A stretch of DNA of 64,000 nt from Stenotrophobium rhamnosiphilum (GTDB lineage Bacteria; Pseudomonadota; Gammaproteobacteria; Nevskiales; Nevskiaceae), in assembly GCF_003052265.1 (NCBI RefSeq), contig NZ_QANS01000003.1, positions 620,001 to 684,000 on the forward strand, written 5' to 3'. Within the stretch, counting starts at the first letter, position 1. Each line of letters opens with the position of its first letter. Below, in pieces: positions 1-7,670 of the stretch. The translations under genes were made by a program, and so were the position numbers. Under the pieces are notes generated by a model, which did not search any database, had not been told where the DNA came from, and was given only the letters and a program-made list of their open reading frames with translations.

Positions 1-190
1 CCGAGCGACCACGGCGTTCTGGCGGCGGTAAAAGTCCGCGATCCTGATACGCGCGCACATTGCGCACCGTGCTGTCGCCAACGCGCGCGAACTCGTCAAT
101 CGAGTATTCCTTGCGGTCTGTATTGGCCTTGCTACTGCGTGCAGTTTTCTTGGCCGGCTTGGCGGCCGAGGGGCGGCTGGTCTTTTTCAT
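1..190 (-). CDS. MerR-family transcriptional regulator, N-terminal part (cut by window edge)
   Basis: The minus strand is open from an ATG at 190 to the left edge (63 codons). It begins with a Lys/Ala/Ser-rich tail of about 27 residues. It then reads EYSIDEFARVGDSTVRNVRA and YQDRGLLPPPERRGR, which is the helix-turn-helix and first wing of MerR-type regulators (the family pattern is 'sI.e.A...g.s..tiRyYe..GLl.P..R'). The C-terminal effector or dimerisation part is outside the window, so the ligand cannot be inferred. It is divergent from ubiA with about 88 bp between the start codons. Family call is secure, function unknown. Confidence 0.8.
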   Translation of the reverse strand, partial: MKKTSRPSAAKPAKKTARSSKANTDRKEYSIDEFARVGDSTVRNVRAYQDRGLLPPPERRGRS

Positions 191-278
191 GTCTCGATAA
201 TAGCGCGGTCAGGTGCCGACTTCTTCCCCCGAATGTTGCGGTATTCCGGCGGTCATCAGAATCGCGTCTAATACGCAC

Positions 279-1145
279 ATGACGTACCGAGAAAAACTGA
301 ACGACTACTGGCAGCTGACCCGCATGCATCGTCCCATCGGCATTTTTCTGCTGCTGTGGCCGACGCTTTGGGCGCTATGGATTGCGGCAGGTGGGTTTCC
401 GTCGCCGCATGTGTTGCTGGTGTTTGTGCTCGGCACCGTGCTGATGCGCTCGGCCGGCTGTGCGATCAACGATTTTGCAGATCGTGATTTCGATCCGCAT
501 GTGGCGCGTACCAAAGATCGCCCGGTGGCGTCTGGACGCGTAACGCCAGAAGAGGCGGTGCGCCTGTTTGTGGTGCTGTCTTTGATTGCTTTCGGGCTGC
601 TGACTTCGCTCAAAGACGTGCCAACGATTTTGCTCGGCATTCCGGCTGCGATATTGGCCGGCAGTTATCCCTTCATGAAACGCTGGATCAGCATTCCGCA
701 GGCGTATCTGGGGCTGGCGTTTTCTGCCGGCATCCCGATGGCGTTTTCAGCGATCCAACATCAAGTGCCATGGGCCATCGTGCTGCCCTTGGTGATTGCC
801 AATGTTTGCTGGGTGGTCGCTTACGACACGCTCTATGCAATGGTCGATCGTGAAGATGATCTGAAAATTGGCGTGAAATCTTCGGCGATTTTGTTTGGTC
901 GCCATGACCGATTGATTGTTGCGTTGCTGCATGCGACTTCGTTGTTGCTGCTGATTCAGCTTGGCCTGAATGCTGAGCTGGGCACGATCTATTTTGCTGG
1001 CATAGCTGTTGCAGCTTGGTTGGCGGCCTATCAGCAATGGATCACGCGTGATCGTGACCCGCAGGCCTGCTTCCGCGCTTTCCTCAACAACAATTATTTT
1101 GGCGCGGCGATCTTTATCGGCCTGCTGCTTGATTTGAGTTTCTAA
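279..1145 (+). CDS. ubiA: 4-hydroxybenzoate polyprenyltransferase
   Basis: Integral membrane prenyltransferase that attaches the polyprenyl tail to 4-hydroxybenzoate in ubiquinone synthesis. Both Asp-rich Mg-diphosphate motifs are present: NDFADRDFD near residue 66, and a second one around YDTLYAMVDREDD near residue 185. About eight hydrophobic segments cover the 288 residues, the usual family length. The frame is open back to a GTG at 213, but the ATG at 279 (MTYREKLNDYWQLTRMHRPIG) matches the family N terminus. No strong Shine-Dalgarno is seen at either start. No ubiC chorismate lyase accompanies it here. Heme O synthase (ctaB at 14 kb) is a distant relative with different motifs. Confidence 0.93.
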   Translation: MTYREKLNDYWQLTRMHRPIGIFLLLWPTLWALWIAAGGFPSPHVLLVFVLGTVLMRSAGCAINDFADRDFDPHVARTKDRPVASGRVTPEEAVRLFVVLSLIAFGLLTSLKDVPTILLGIPAAILAGSYPFMKRWISIPQAYLGLAFSAGIPMAFSAIQHQVPWAIVLPLVIANVCWVVAYDTLYAMVDREDDLKIGVKSSAILFGRHDRLIVALLHATSLLLLIQLGLNAELGTIYFAGIAVAAWLAAYQQWITRDRDPQACFRAFLNNNYFGAAIFIGLLLDLSF

Positions 1146-1158
1146 GCCTACGCATCCA

Positions 1159-2079
1159 ATGCCCATTGCCAAACGTAATTCTGGCCAGGCATTCAGAAGC
1201 GAGAAGCGCGTGCGCAAAATGTTTTTCTGGTCTTGGGCAGCATTGTGGGCAGCGGCTTCCAGCGGCTGCGCAGTGACGCATAGCGGCGGGCCTGAAAATA
1301 TTCAGCCCTTGTCGCCAGCCAAAGCTTTCGATGTGCAGAAAAATATTATCTACACGCCGAAGGATTGGGCCGTCGCGCAGCAAGCCGATGTATATACGCC
1401 GCGCGGTGCCGGTCCTTTTCCTGCGGTGCTGGTGGTACACGGTGGTGGTTGGGCGCGTGGTTCGCGTTATGAGATGGAGCACATCTGCAAACGACTCGCC
1501 GAGCAGGGTTTTGTCGCGGTGAATATCGACTACCGACTCGCGCCAGCCCACATTTTCCCTGCGCAATTGCAGGATGTTCAGCAGGCCATGTTGTGGATGC
1601 ATGCGCAGGCCAAAAATCAAAAGATTGATACGCAGCGTCTCGCGGTTTGGGGCTACTCTGCTGGCGCTCAGTTGGCCGCGCTATTGGGCGCATTGAGCCC
1701 CGGCGATCCGAATTTTGTAGAAGGCACGCGCGTGCAGGCGGTGGTGGCAGGCGGCACGCCGGTGGATCTGCGCAAAGGTGCGGACAGCAAACTCATTCGC
1801 CAATACATCGGCAAACCCATCGCGGAATTGCCGGAGCCTTATCGTAAGGCGTCGCCCATCGCTTTCGTATCAGCGGATGACCCGCCGACGTTTCTCTATC
1901 ACGGCAGTATTGATTGGATAGTGGCTGAGATTAACGCTACGCGCATGCGTGATGAATTGGAGCGTGTGGGCGTGCCGGTGGAGCTGTATATCGTCCACGG
2001 TGTTGGACACATCGGTGCGTATTTCAATCGCGGCGCGACTGATGCCGGCGTGGACTTTCTGATCCGGCGATTGCGCTAA
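1159..2079 (+). CDS. Alpha/beta hydrolase, HSL/esterase type, probably exported
   Basis: Esterase-like alpha/beta hydrolase of 306 residues. The oxyanion-hole HGGG (VVHGGGWARG, near residue 94), the nucleophile elbow GYSAG (near 167), a catalytic Asp in HGSIDW and a catalytic His in GVGHIGAY make a complete hormone-sensitive-lipase/BD-FAE-like set. The N terminus has a short hydrophobic stretch ending in SSGC, so it may be a lipoprotein or a secreted protein; the lipobox is weak. A second possible start is the ATG at 1219, just before the hydrophobic stretch. It follows ubiA by 13 bp and converges on comF with a 4 bp overlap. Substrate unknown. It should not be equated with BioH, because its HGGG architecture and export signal point elsewhere. 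Confidence 0.8.
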   Translation: MPIAKRNSGQAFRSEKRVRKMFFWSWAALWAAASSGCAVTHSGGPENIQPLSPAKAFDVQKNIIYTPKDWAVAQQADVYTPRGAGPFPAVLVVHGGGWARGSRYEMEHICKRLAEQGFVAVNIDYRLAPAHIFPAQLQDVQQAMLWMHAQAKNQKIDTQRLAVWGYSAGAQLAALLGALSPGDPNFVEGTRVQAVVAGGTPVDLRKGADSKLIRQYIGKPIAELPEPYRKASPIAFVSADDPPTFLYHGSIDWIVAEINATRMRDELERVGVPVELYIVHGVGHIGAYFNRGATDAGVDFLIRRLR

Positions 2080-2747
2080 GGCACTCGCGCGAGCGCCCAC
2101 GCTTCAATCCGCACTGCGCCAGCCTTGCGTGCAGCGCGCGCCAATTCGGCCAGCGTTGTCCCCGTCGTCATCACATCATCAAGCAGAGCAATGTGTTTTC
2201 CAGCGACGCGCGCATCCACTGTAAAAGCGTTATGCAGATTGCGTCGGCGTTGCGCGGCGCTCAAACCAATTTGATCGGGTGTCGCGCGTATGCGCTTGGC
2301 TGCGTTTGCATCAATCTTGAGTGCCAGTGTACGCGTGAAGCTCTGTGCGATTTCCAGTGACTGGTTGTAGCCGCGCAGCATCAGGCGATTTCGATGCAGT
2401 GGTACCGGAATCACAAGTTCCGGCAGCGGCAGTGCGCGCCGCCCGAGTTTTTGCGCCATCAATTCCCCAAGCAGGCGTGCCTGCAGAAATCCGGCGTGAT
2501 ATTTCACATCATGGATCGCTTGCTGCACTGGCGCATCAAGCCGGAATGCCGCCCAAGCCGCATCAAACGGGCGCGGCTTTTTCAGGCAGCTTGAGCACAG
2601 CGCTTTGAAGTTTTGCGGCCGAGCGCAGCCGGGGCAAGCCTCGTCAATCCACGGAAGGCTGGCCGCACAGCCCTCGCATAGCGCGATCTTTGAGGATAGG
2701 CCGCCACAGTAGACGCAGCGGCGCGCGGGCCAAAAGTTGTCAACCAT
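2076..2747 (-). CDS. comF: ComF-family amidophosphoribosyltransferase-like protein
   Basis: ComF homologue of 223 residues. The N-terminal half carries zinc-ribbon-like cysteine pairs (CVYC, CEGC, CPGC, CSSC, residues about 11-54). The C-terminal half is a type I phosphoribosyltransferase fold with the PRPP loop LLDDVMTTGTT near residue 190 and the family GYNQS signature near 125. ComF proteins take part in DNA uptake/transformation in several bacteria; the biochemical reaction is not settled. It is divergent from bioB, next to which comF/gntX lies in many Gammaproteobacteria. No other competence genes are in the window. Confidence 0.88.
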   Translation of the reverse strand: MVDNFWPARRCVYCGGLSSKIALCEGCAASLPWIDEACPGCARPQNFKALCSSCLKKPRPFDAAWAAFRLDAPVQQAIHDVKYHAGFLQARLLGELMAQKLGRRALPLPELVIPVPLHRNRLMLRGYNQSLEIAQSFTRTLALKIDANAAKRIRATPDQIGLSAAQRRRNLHNAFTVDARVAGKHIALLDDVMTTGTTLAELARAARKAGAVRIEAWALARVP

Positions 2748-2854
2748 GAATTTGTTTTTGAGTTGACATAGAGCGGTGGACTGGCAAAACTGTGAGCTAA
2801 TGAACCGATAGTGCCGTAGCCGCTGCCGTCTTTTTGTGAGCTATTTCAGTGTTT

Positions 2855-2890
2855 ATTATTTGTCTATTTAATTAAAGATAAACAATTAAT
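2855..2890. promoter_or_regulatory. Imperfect palindrome between comF and bioB, candidate biotin operator
   Basis: Two 13 bp arms (ATTATTTGTCTAT at 2855-2867 and ATAAACAATTAAT at 2878-2890) match at 11 of 13 positions when one is reverse-complemented. The spacer is an AT-rich 10 bp. It lies 38 bp upstream of the bioB start in an otherwise unremarkable 180 bp gap. TTGT...ACAA ends resemble the outer bases of the enterobacterial BirA operator (TTGTAAACC-N15-GGTTTACAA), but the middle does not. A biotin-responsive site is inference only. Confidence 0.4.
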
Positions 2891-2927
2891 CACAAAATAT
2901 TCACGAAGCGGCACCTTATATATAGAG

Positions 2928-4013
2928 ATGATTTCGATGACCACCAGCTCCATCCGTAACGATTGGACCCGCGATGAAGTGCAGGCCCTGTTTGATCTGC
3001 CTTTTAATGACTTGCTGTTCCAGGCGCACACCCTGCACCGCGAACACCACAAGCCAAACACGGTGCAGCTCTCGACCTTGCTGTCGATCAAGACTGGCGC
3101 TTGTCCGGAAGATTGCTCGTACTGCCCGCAGTCCGTCCGCTTTGAAACCGGCTTGAAGAAAGAGCCGCTGATGGAACTCGAAGCCGTCGTTGAAGCGGCG
3201 CGCGAAGCCAAGGCTAATGGCGCGACGCGCTTCTGCATGGGCGCTGCATGGCGCGCGCCGAAAGATCGCGATCTCGACAAAATCGAAGCGATGGTGCGTG
3301 AAGTGAAATCGCTCGGCATGGAAAGCTGTATGACACTGGGCATGCTCAAAGAAAATCAGGCGCAGCGTCTCGCTGATGCCGGCCTCGATTACTACAACCA
3401 CAACCTCGATACCTCGCCAGAGTTCTACGGCAAGATCATCACCACGCGCACGTATGAAGATCGTCTCAACACGCTTGAGAACGTGCGCAAGGCCGGCATG
3501 AAAACCTGCTGCGGCGGCATTGTCGGCATGGGCGAACAGGAAACTGATCGCGCTGAATTGCTGCGTCAGCTCGCAACGTTGCCTGCGCATCCGGATAGCG
3601 TGCCTATCAACAACCTCGTGCAGGTTTCGGGCACGCCGCTGCAAGGCGCAGAAGAATTGAACCCGATTGAATTCGTTCGCACGATTGCGGTTGCTCGCAT
3701 CATCATGCCGAAGACGCAGGTACGTTTGTCCGCAGGCCGCACAGAAATGACGGACGAGATGCAGGCGCTGTGTTTCTTTGCAGGCGCCAACTCAATTTTC
3801 TACGGCGACAAACTACTCACCACGCACAATCCGCAGAACGAAAAAGATCGCGCGCTGCTCGCACGTCTCGGTATTCAGACTGAAGGCGGTAAGCCCGGCA
3901 ATGTTCACGGACCCGCAACGCACACGCATGACCATTCACAGGCTGATGCTTGCTGCCCGCCACCTGTGATGGCTGAAGCGCCTCATCAGCAGGCTGCCTG
4001 CTGTAACGATTAA
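2928..4013 (+). CDS. bioB: Biotin synthase (radical SAM)
   Basis: Converts dethiobiotin to biotin by radical-SAM sulfur insertion. The [4Fe-4S] cluster motif CPEDCSYC lies near residue 58. The [2Fe-2S] ligands fall in FCMGAAWR and the CMTLGML and [10 protein letters not shown] segments, all as in BioB. The 361 residues exceed the usual ~340 because of a Cys/His-rich tail (HTHDH, CCPP and CC at the very end). ATG at 2928 or ATG at 2937 could start the protein; neither has a strong Shine-Dalgarno. The stop overlaps the bioF start (TAATG), so translation is likely coupled. Confidence 0.96.
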   Translation: MISMTTSSIRNDWTRDEVQALFDLPFNDLLFQAHTLHREHHKPNTVQLSTLLSIKTGACPEDCSYCPQSVRFETGLKKEPLMELEAVVEAAREAKANGATRFCMGAAWRAPKDRDLDKIEAMVREVKSLGMESCMTLGMLKENQAQRLADAGLDYYNHNLDTSPEFYGKIITTRTYEDRLNTLENVRKAGMKTCCGGIVGMGEQETDRAELLRQLATLPAHPDSVPINNLVQVSGTPLQGAEELNPIEFVRTIAVARIIMPKTQVRLSAGRTEMTDEMQALCFFAGANSIFYGDKLLTTHNPQNEKDRALLARLGIQTEGGKPGNVHGPATHTHDHSQADACCPPPVMAEAPHQQAACCND

Positions 4014-5182
4014 TGTCTGCGCCCGCGTCACACGTGTCGACGCTCGATCAGCGACTCGGCGCGGAGCTTGAGCGTATCCGCGAGGCGCAGCTTTATCGTG
4101 TGCGTCGCGCGGTTGATGGCGCCCATGGTGTTGCGATCACGGTCGATGGCAAACCCTGCATTAATTTTTGTAGTAATGATTATTTGGGGCTAGCCTCGGA
4201 TTCGCGCGTTGCAGAAGCTGCGCGCAAATCATTAGCGCTCACAGGCACTGGTAGCGGTGCCGCTTCCTTGGTGTCGGGCTACAACCGCGAACACAAGTTA
4301 TTGGAAGAAGCGTTGGCGGCGTACTTGAATCGCCCACGTGTTTTGTTGTTCTCAACCGGCTGGGCCGCCAATCTCGGCGCGCTGCGTGCGCTGTTGGGCA
4401 AGGAAGATCGCTTGCTCGCAGATGAGTTGAATCACGCTTCGTTGATTGATGGCGGACGTTTGAGTGGCGCGCGCTATGTGCGTATTGCACATGCGGATGC
4501 ACCAGCGTTTGCGCAAGAACTCGCAAAGCCACATGCCGGTCAATCTTTAGTCGCGACGGACAGTATCTTCAGCATGGATGGTGATTTGGCGCCGCTCTCC
4601 GATCTCATCGCAACGACGCAGCAGCATGGCGCGACACTGATGGTCGATGACGCGCATGGCTTTGGCGTCACCGATTGGAAACCATCGGTTAATGACGTGC
4701 CGGTGTATGTCGCGACTTTGGGTAAATCGTTGGGCTGCTCTGGCGCATTTGTCGCGGGCAGTGAAACGTTGATCGAGTTTCTGATTCAGCGTGCGCGTAG
4801 TTGGGTTTTCTCCACCGCAACGCCACCTGCAATTGCCGCTGCTGCGCGTGAGGCTTTGCGCATCGTGGTGGCTGAGCCGCAACGGCAACAACATTTGCAG
4901 CGACTGGTGCAGCGTTATCGCGCAGGTGCGCAGCAGTTGGGTTTGCCCTTGTCGAATTCGCAGAGTGCGATTCAGCCGCTGGTTGTTGGCAGTGAAGCGC
5001 GTGCGCTGCAACTGTCGCAATTTTTAATGCAGCGCGGTTTGTGGGTGGCAGCGATTCGTCCGCCGACAGTCCCGCAGGGCACCGCGCGTTTGCGCATCAC
5101 GTTTAGTGCGGCACACACAGAAGCACAGGTGGACACCTTGTTGTCTCACTTGGCAGATGGATGGAAAGCTATATGCACTTGA
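4013..5182 (+). CDS. bioF: 8-amino-7-oxononanoate synthase
   Basis: PLP enzyme joining pimeloyl-ACP (or -CoA) and L-alanine to make 8-amino-7-oxononanoate, the first committed ring-assembly step of biotin. The PLP Asp/His motif DDAHGFGV is near residue 215 and the Schiff-base lysine lies in TLGKSLGCSG near 240. Length 389 is normal. The start codon shares its A with the bioB stop. The 3' end overlaps the following small membrane-protein gene by up to 22 bp. Confidence 0.95.
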   Translation: MSAPASHVSTLDQRLGAELERIREAQLYRVRRAVDGAHGVAITVDGKPCINFCSNDYLGLASDSRVAEAARKSLALTGTGSGAASLVSGYNREHKLLEEALAAYLNRPRVLLFSTGWAANLGALRALLGKEDRLLADELNHASLIDGGRLSGARYVRIAHADAPAFAQELAKPHAGQSLVATDSIFSMDGDLAPLSDLIATTQQHGATLMVDDAHGFGVTDWKPSVNDVPVYVATLGKSLGCSGAFVAGSETLIEFLIQRARSWVFSTATPPAIAAAAREALRIVVAEPQRQQHLQRLVQRYRAGAQQLGLPLSNSQSAIQPLVVGSEARALQLSQFLMQRGLWVAAIRPPTVPQGTARLRITFSAAHTEAQVDTLLSHLADGWKAICT

Positions 5183-5415
5183 TCCAAATTATTTCGCTTG
5201 CAGGCGCAGCGTTGATTCTGGTGGCTTTTACTTTGCAGCTTCAGGGCAAGTGGAGCGCGCAGGATTTGCGCTATCTCGTCTGTAACGTCATCGGCGCTTT
5301 GACGCTGACAGCCGTGGCGTATATCGAACAACAGTGGGGCTTCCTGTTGATGGAAAGTGTGTGGACGCTCGTGAGCATCTACGGTTTGATTAAACGCAAA
5401 GCGGTGACGCACTGA
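5161..5415 (+). CDS. Small membrane protein inside the biotin operon (CBU_0592-like)
   Basis: 84 residues with three hydrophobic segments (about 9-27, 42-58 and 61-78) and a short basic tail (KRKAVTH). It resembles the small multi-spanning CBU_0592-type family by overall pattern; this is recognition by eye. ATG at 5161 gives a 22 bp overlap with bioF; ATG at 5173 (MHLIQIISLAG) is an equally good start. Its stop overlaps bioD (TGATG). Because it is overlapped on both sides, it is almost certainly co-translated with biotin genes, in the slot where bioH-bioC sit in many Gammaproteobacteria. Function unknown. Confidence 0.7.
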   Translation: MESYMHLIQIISLAGAALILVAFTLQLQGKWSAQDLRYLVCNVIGALTLTAVAYIEQQWGFLLMESVWTLVSIYGLIKRKAVTH

Positions 5416-6080
5416 TGCCAACGATTTTTGTCACTGGCACGGATACCGGCGTCGGTAAAACCAGAATTAGTTGCGGGCTGTTGCAGCAATTGCGCGAGCA
5501 GGGCTCAAGCGTCTGCGGTTACAAGCCGGTGGCTTCAGGCTGCGAAAAAACGCCTGAGGGTTTGCGCAATGAAGATGCGTTGGCGCTACAAGCAGCAGCG
5601 CAAACCAACGAAGCTTACGGCTGCATCAATCCTTACGCGTTTGTGCCGGCGATTGCGCCGCATCTTGCCGCGAAGGAAGTTGGCGTTAATCTCAATCTCA
5701 CGCTGCTCAATCAAGCGCACGATGAACTTGCAGCGCAGTACGACTGGATTGTGGTGGAGGGCGCGGGTGGATTTTTGGTGCCACTCAATGACGAGCTGAC
5801 ATTTGGTGATTGGGCGGGGCAGCGCCAATGGCCGGTCGTACTGGTTGTCGGGATGCGCTTGGGTTGTATCAATCACGCCTTGCTGTCTGCAGAGGCGATT
5901 GCGCGGCGCGGGCATTTGGTGGGGTGGGTGGCCAATGTTTTGTCAGCCGATATGCCTAACCTTGAGCAGAACATTGATGACTTGCGAGCCAGAATCGCTG
6001 CGCCTTTGTTAGGAGTGGTGGCTTATGGTGGTGCGGTGCAGCTGAATATTGATGCGCTGAAGGTGCGACTACAGCCGTAA
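5415..6080 (+). CDS. bioD: Dethiobiotin synthetase
   Basis: ATP-dependent carboxylation and ring closure of 7,8-diaminononanoate to dethiobiotin. The P-loop GTDTGVGKT is at residues 7-15, the KPVASGCE substrate loop near 38 and the VVEGAGG motif near 114. 221 residues, the usual size. Its start codon shares a base with the preceding stop. bioA, which makes its substrate, is not in the window. No clear intrinsic terminator follows. Confidence 0.95.
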   Translation: MPTIFVTGTDTGVGKTRISCGLLQQLREQGSSVCGYKPVASGCEKTPEGLRNEDALALQAAAQTNEAYGCINPYAFVPAIAPHLAAKEVGVNLNLTLLNQAHDELAAQYDWIVVEGAGGFLVPLNDELTFGDWAGQRQWPVVLVVGMRLGCINHALLSAEAIARRGHLVGWVANVLSADMPNLEQNIDDLRARIAAPLLGVVAYGGAVQLNIDALKVRLQP

Positions 6081-6083
6081 CTT

Positions 6084-6102
6084 AATGAAAACAGTTCTCA
6101 TT
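6084..6102. promoter_or_regulatory. 19 bp imperfect palindrome resembling a Fur-type box
   Basis: AATGAAAACAGTTCTCATT pairs with its own reverse complement at 16 of 19 positions. It has the 7-1-7 layout (TGAAAAC-A-GTTCTCA) of Fur-family operators. It lies about 45 bp upstream of the promoter proposed for the cox leader. It departs clearly from the Fur consensus, which the window does contain at 51715-51733, so the identity of the regulator is uncertain. Confidence 0.25.
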
Positions 6103-6127
6103 TGGGCGTTAATGCAAATGAATTGCT

Positions 6128-6157
6128 TTGCGCCTGTAGGGTGGGCTGCACTACAAT
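6128..6157 (+). promoter_or_regulatory. Sigma-70-like promoter ahead of the cox leader
   Basis: TTGCGC (6128-6133), an 18 bp spacer and TACAAT (6152-6157) make a reasonable housekeeping promoter in the gap after bioD. Transcription would start near 6164 and run through the structured leader toward coxB. Confidence 0.45.
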
Positions 6158-6163
6158 TCCGCC

Positions 6164-6391
6164 GCTGGAAAGCCCGCCAAGGGCATCCCCCTTACCCGTT
6201 CTGATGAATAACAGTGCCCAACTCTTGAGGCGCGGCTAGAACTATACGGGTGGGGTGTTGCTGCGGGTTTGGCGTTGTGAAGTAATCAACGACGGATCTG
6301 GCCAGCACCAAATATGGGCTGGGGAGAGACGCGGCGCAGCTGTCGCGTATTAAAGAATTATTGTCGAGGCCCGCGTGGCGCGCGGGTTTTT
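6164..6391 (+). ncRNA. Candidate structured leader RNA or sRNA upstream of coxB
   Basis: This 350 bp gap has no credible ORF but dense complementary segments in order. CGCCAA (6175-6180) pairs with TTGGCG (6269-6274). Inside that, ACCCGT (6194-6199) pairs with ACGGGT (6246-6251), extended by C4/G4. Then come CCAGC/GCTGG (6302-6306/6318-6322), ACGCG/CGCGT (6329-6333/6344-6348) and a terminator hairpin at 6370-6386 followed by T5. With the promoter at 6128-6157 this would give a transcript of about 230 nt. It could be an attenuating leader of the cytochrome oxidase operon or an independent small RNA. I do not recognise it as 6S, tmRNA, RNase P RNA or a named riboswitch. Confidence 0.4.
6370..6391 (+). 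terminator. Rho-independent terminator in the cox leader
   Basis: CCCGCG / CGCGGG with a 5 nt loop, followed directly by five T. It sits 41 bp before the coxB start. A second hairpin (GCGGG/CCCGC, 6393-6408) follows immediately. A terminator between promoter and first gene suggests either attenuation or a separate upstream transcript. Confidence 0.6.
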
Positions 6392-6431
6392 GCGGGTGTT
6401 AAGCCCGCCGCAGAGTGCCATTGGGAGATGC

Positions 6432-7643
6432 ATGATGTTGAGCAAAAGTGGACTTCGGGGATGGTTGGCGCGTAGCGCCGCATTGATGACGTTGTGGTCC
6501 CTCGCGAGTGAGGCAGTAGCCTTTACTGGCGAAAAGTGGAACATGACGCAGGGCGTAACTGCGATCAGCCATGAGGTCTACAAATTGCACATGGCAGCGT
6601 TCTACGTCTGCTGTGTCATCGGCTTCATCGTGTTTGGCGCGATCATCTACTCGATCATCAATCACCGTCGCTCGAAGCATCCGAAGCCGGCTGATTTCCA
6701 TGAATCGACGCTCGTCGAAATCATCTGGACGGCGATTCCTTTCGTCATCCTGATCGGTCTGGCGATTCCTGCCGCCGGTACGCTGATCAAGATGGAAGAC
6801 ACGCGTAACTCCGAGCTCACCGTCAAGGTCACTGGCTTCCAGTGGAAATGGCAGTACGAATATCTCGGCGAAGGCGTGAGCTTCTATTCCACGCTCTCAC
6901 AGGAATCCAACGTTGCACGTCAGCTGGGTTCCGGCATCGACGTCAACACCGTTCCTAACTATCTGGTCGACGTCGACAACGAACTGGTTCTGCCGGTTGG
7001 CAAGAAAATTCGTTTCGTCATCACCGCCAACGACGTGATTCACGCGTGGTGGGTACCTGCACTGGCGATTAAGAAAGACGCCATCCCTGGCTACGTGAAC
7101 GAAGTCTGGACCAAGATTGACGTCCCCGGTACCTACCGTGGCGTTTGCGCTGAACTTTGCGGTCGCGATCACGGCTTCATGCCGATTGTTGTTCGCGCAG
7201 TTTCAGAAGCCGAGTACAAAACTTGGCTCGAAGGTAAGAAGAAAGGCGCTGGCGTTGAAGTCGCTCCAGCCGCTGCTGCACCGGTCGCTGCTCCAGCAGC
7301 CGAAGCCGCTCTTCCAGTCGCTGCTCCAGCTGCTGCTAAAGAGCTGAGCAAGGATGAACTGGTTGCAGCTGGCGAAAAGGTTTACACCGCAAATTGCGCG
7401 GCCTGCCATCAGGCTACTGGCGCAGGTCTGCCACCTAACTTCCCAGCACTCAAGGGCGACAAGGTTGCCAATGGCCCGGCTGAAGGCGTCATCAAGCAGG
7501 TGCTAAATGGTAAAAACTTGATGCCTCCGTTCAAGCAGCTCAGCGATCAAGATATCGCCGCCGTAGCCAGCTATGTGCGCACGTCGTGGGGCAATAAGGG
7601 TAGCGTTGTTACGGCTGAAGCCGTCGCTGCCGCACGTAAGTAA
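6432..7643 (+). CDS. coxB: Cytochrome c oxidase subunit II with fused cytochrome c domain
   Basis: Subunit II of an aa3-type heme-copper oxidase, which accepts electrons from cytochrome c at the CuA centre. There is a signal/first hydrophobic region, two transmembrane helices (about residues 45-70 and 85-110) and a CuA cupredoxin domain with CAELCGRDHGFM (C-x3-C-x3-H-x2-M) near 243. An Ala/Pro-rich linker leads to a C-terminal cytochrome c domain with CAACH near 330 and an axial Met in MPPF near 368. The frame is open back to GTG 6375, but that lies inside the upstream terminator hairpin. ATG 6432 (or 6435) has GGGAG just upstream and is preferred. Confidence 0.95.
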   Translation: MMLSKSGLRGWLARSAALMTLWSLASEAVAFTGEKWNMTQGVTAISHEVYKLHMAAFYVCCVIGFIVFGAIIYSIINHRRSKHPKPADFHESTLVEIIWTAIPFVILIGLAIPAAGTLIKMEDTRNSELTVKVTGFQWKWQYEYLGEGVSFYSTLSQESNVARQLGSGIDVNTVPNYLVDVDNELVLPVGKKIRFVITANDVIHAWWVPALAIKKDAIPGYVNEVWTKIDVPGTYRGVCAELCGRDHGFMPIVVRAVSEAEYKTWLEGKKKGAGVEVAPAAAAPVAAPAAEAALPVAAPAAAKELSKDELVAAGEKVYTANCAACHQATGAGLPPNFPALKGDKVANGPAEGVIKQVLNGKNLMPPFKQLSDQDIAAVASYVRTSWGNKGSVVTAEAVAAARK

Positions 7644-7670
7644 AAAGAACAGTAAGGTTTAGGAGTAGCC

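Noticed and set aside
1159-2079. Esterase as a BioH substitute for the biotin operon
   Set aside because: It lies across comF on another transcript, looks exported and has an HGGG oxyanion motif; no specific evidence for pimeloyl-ACP ester hydrolysis.
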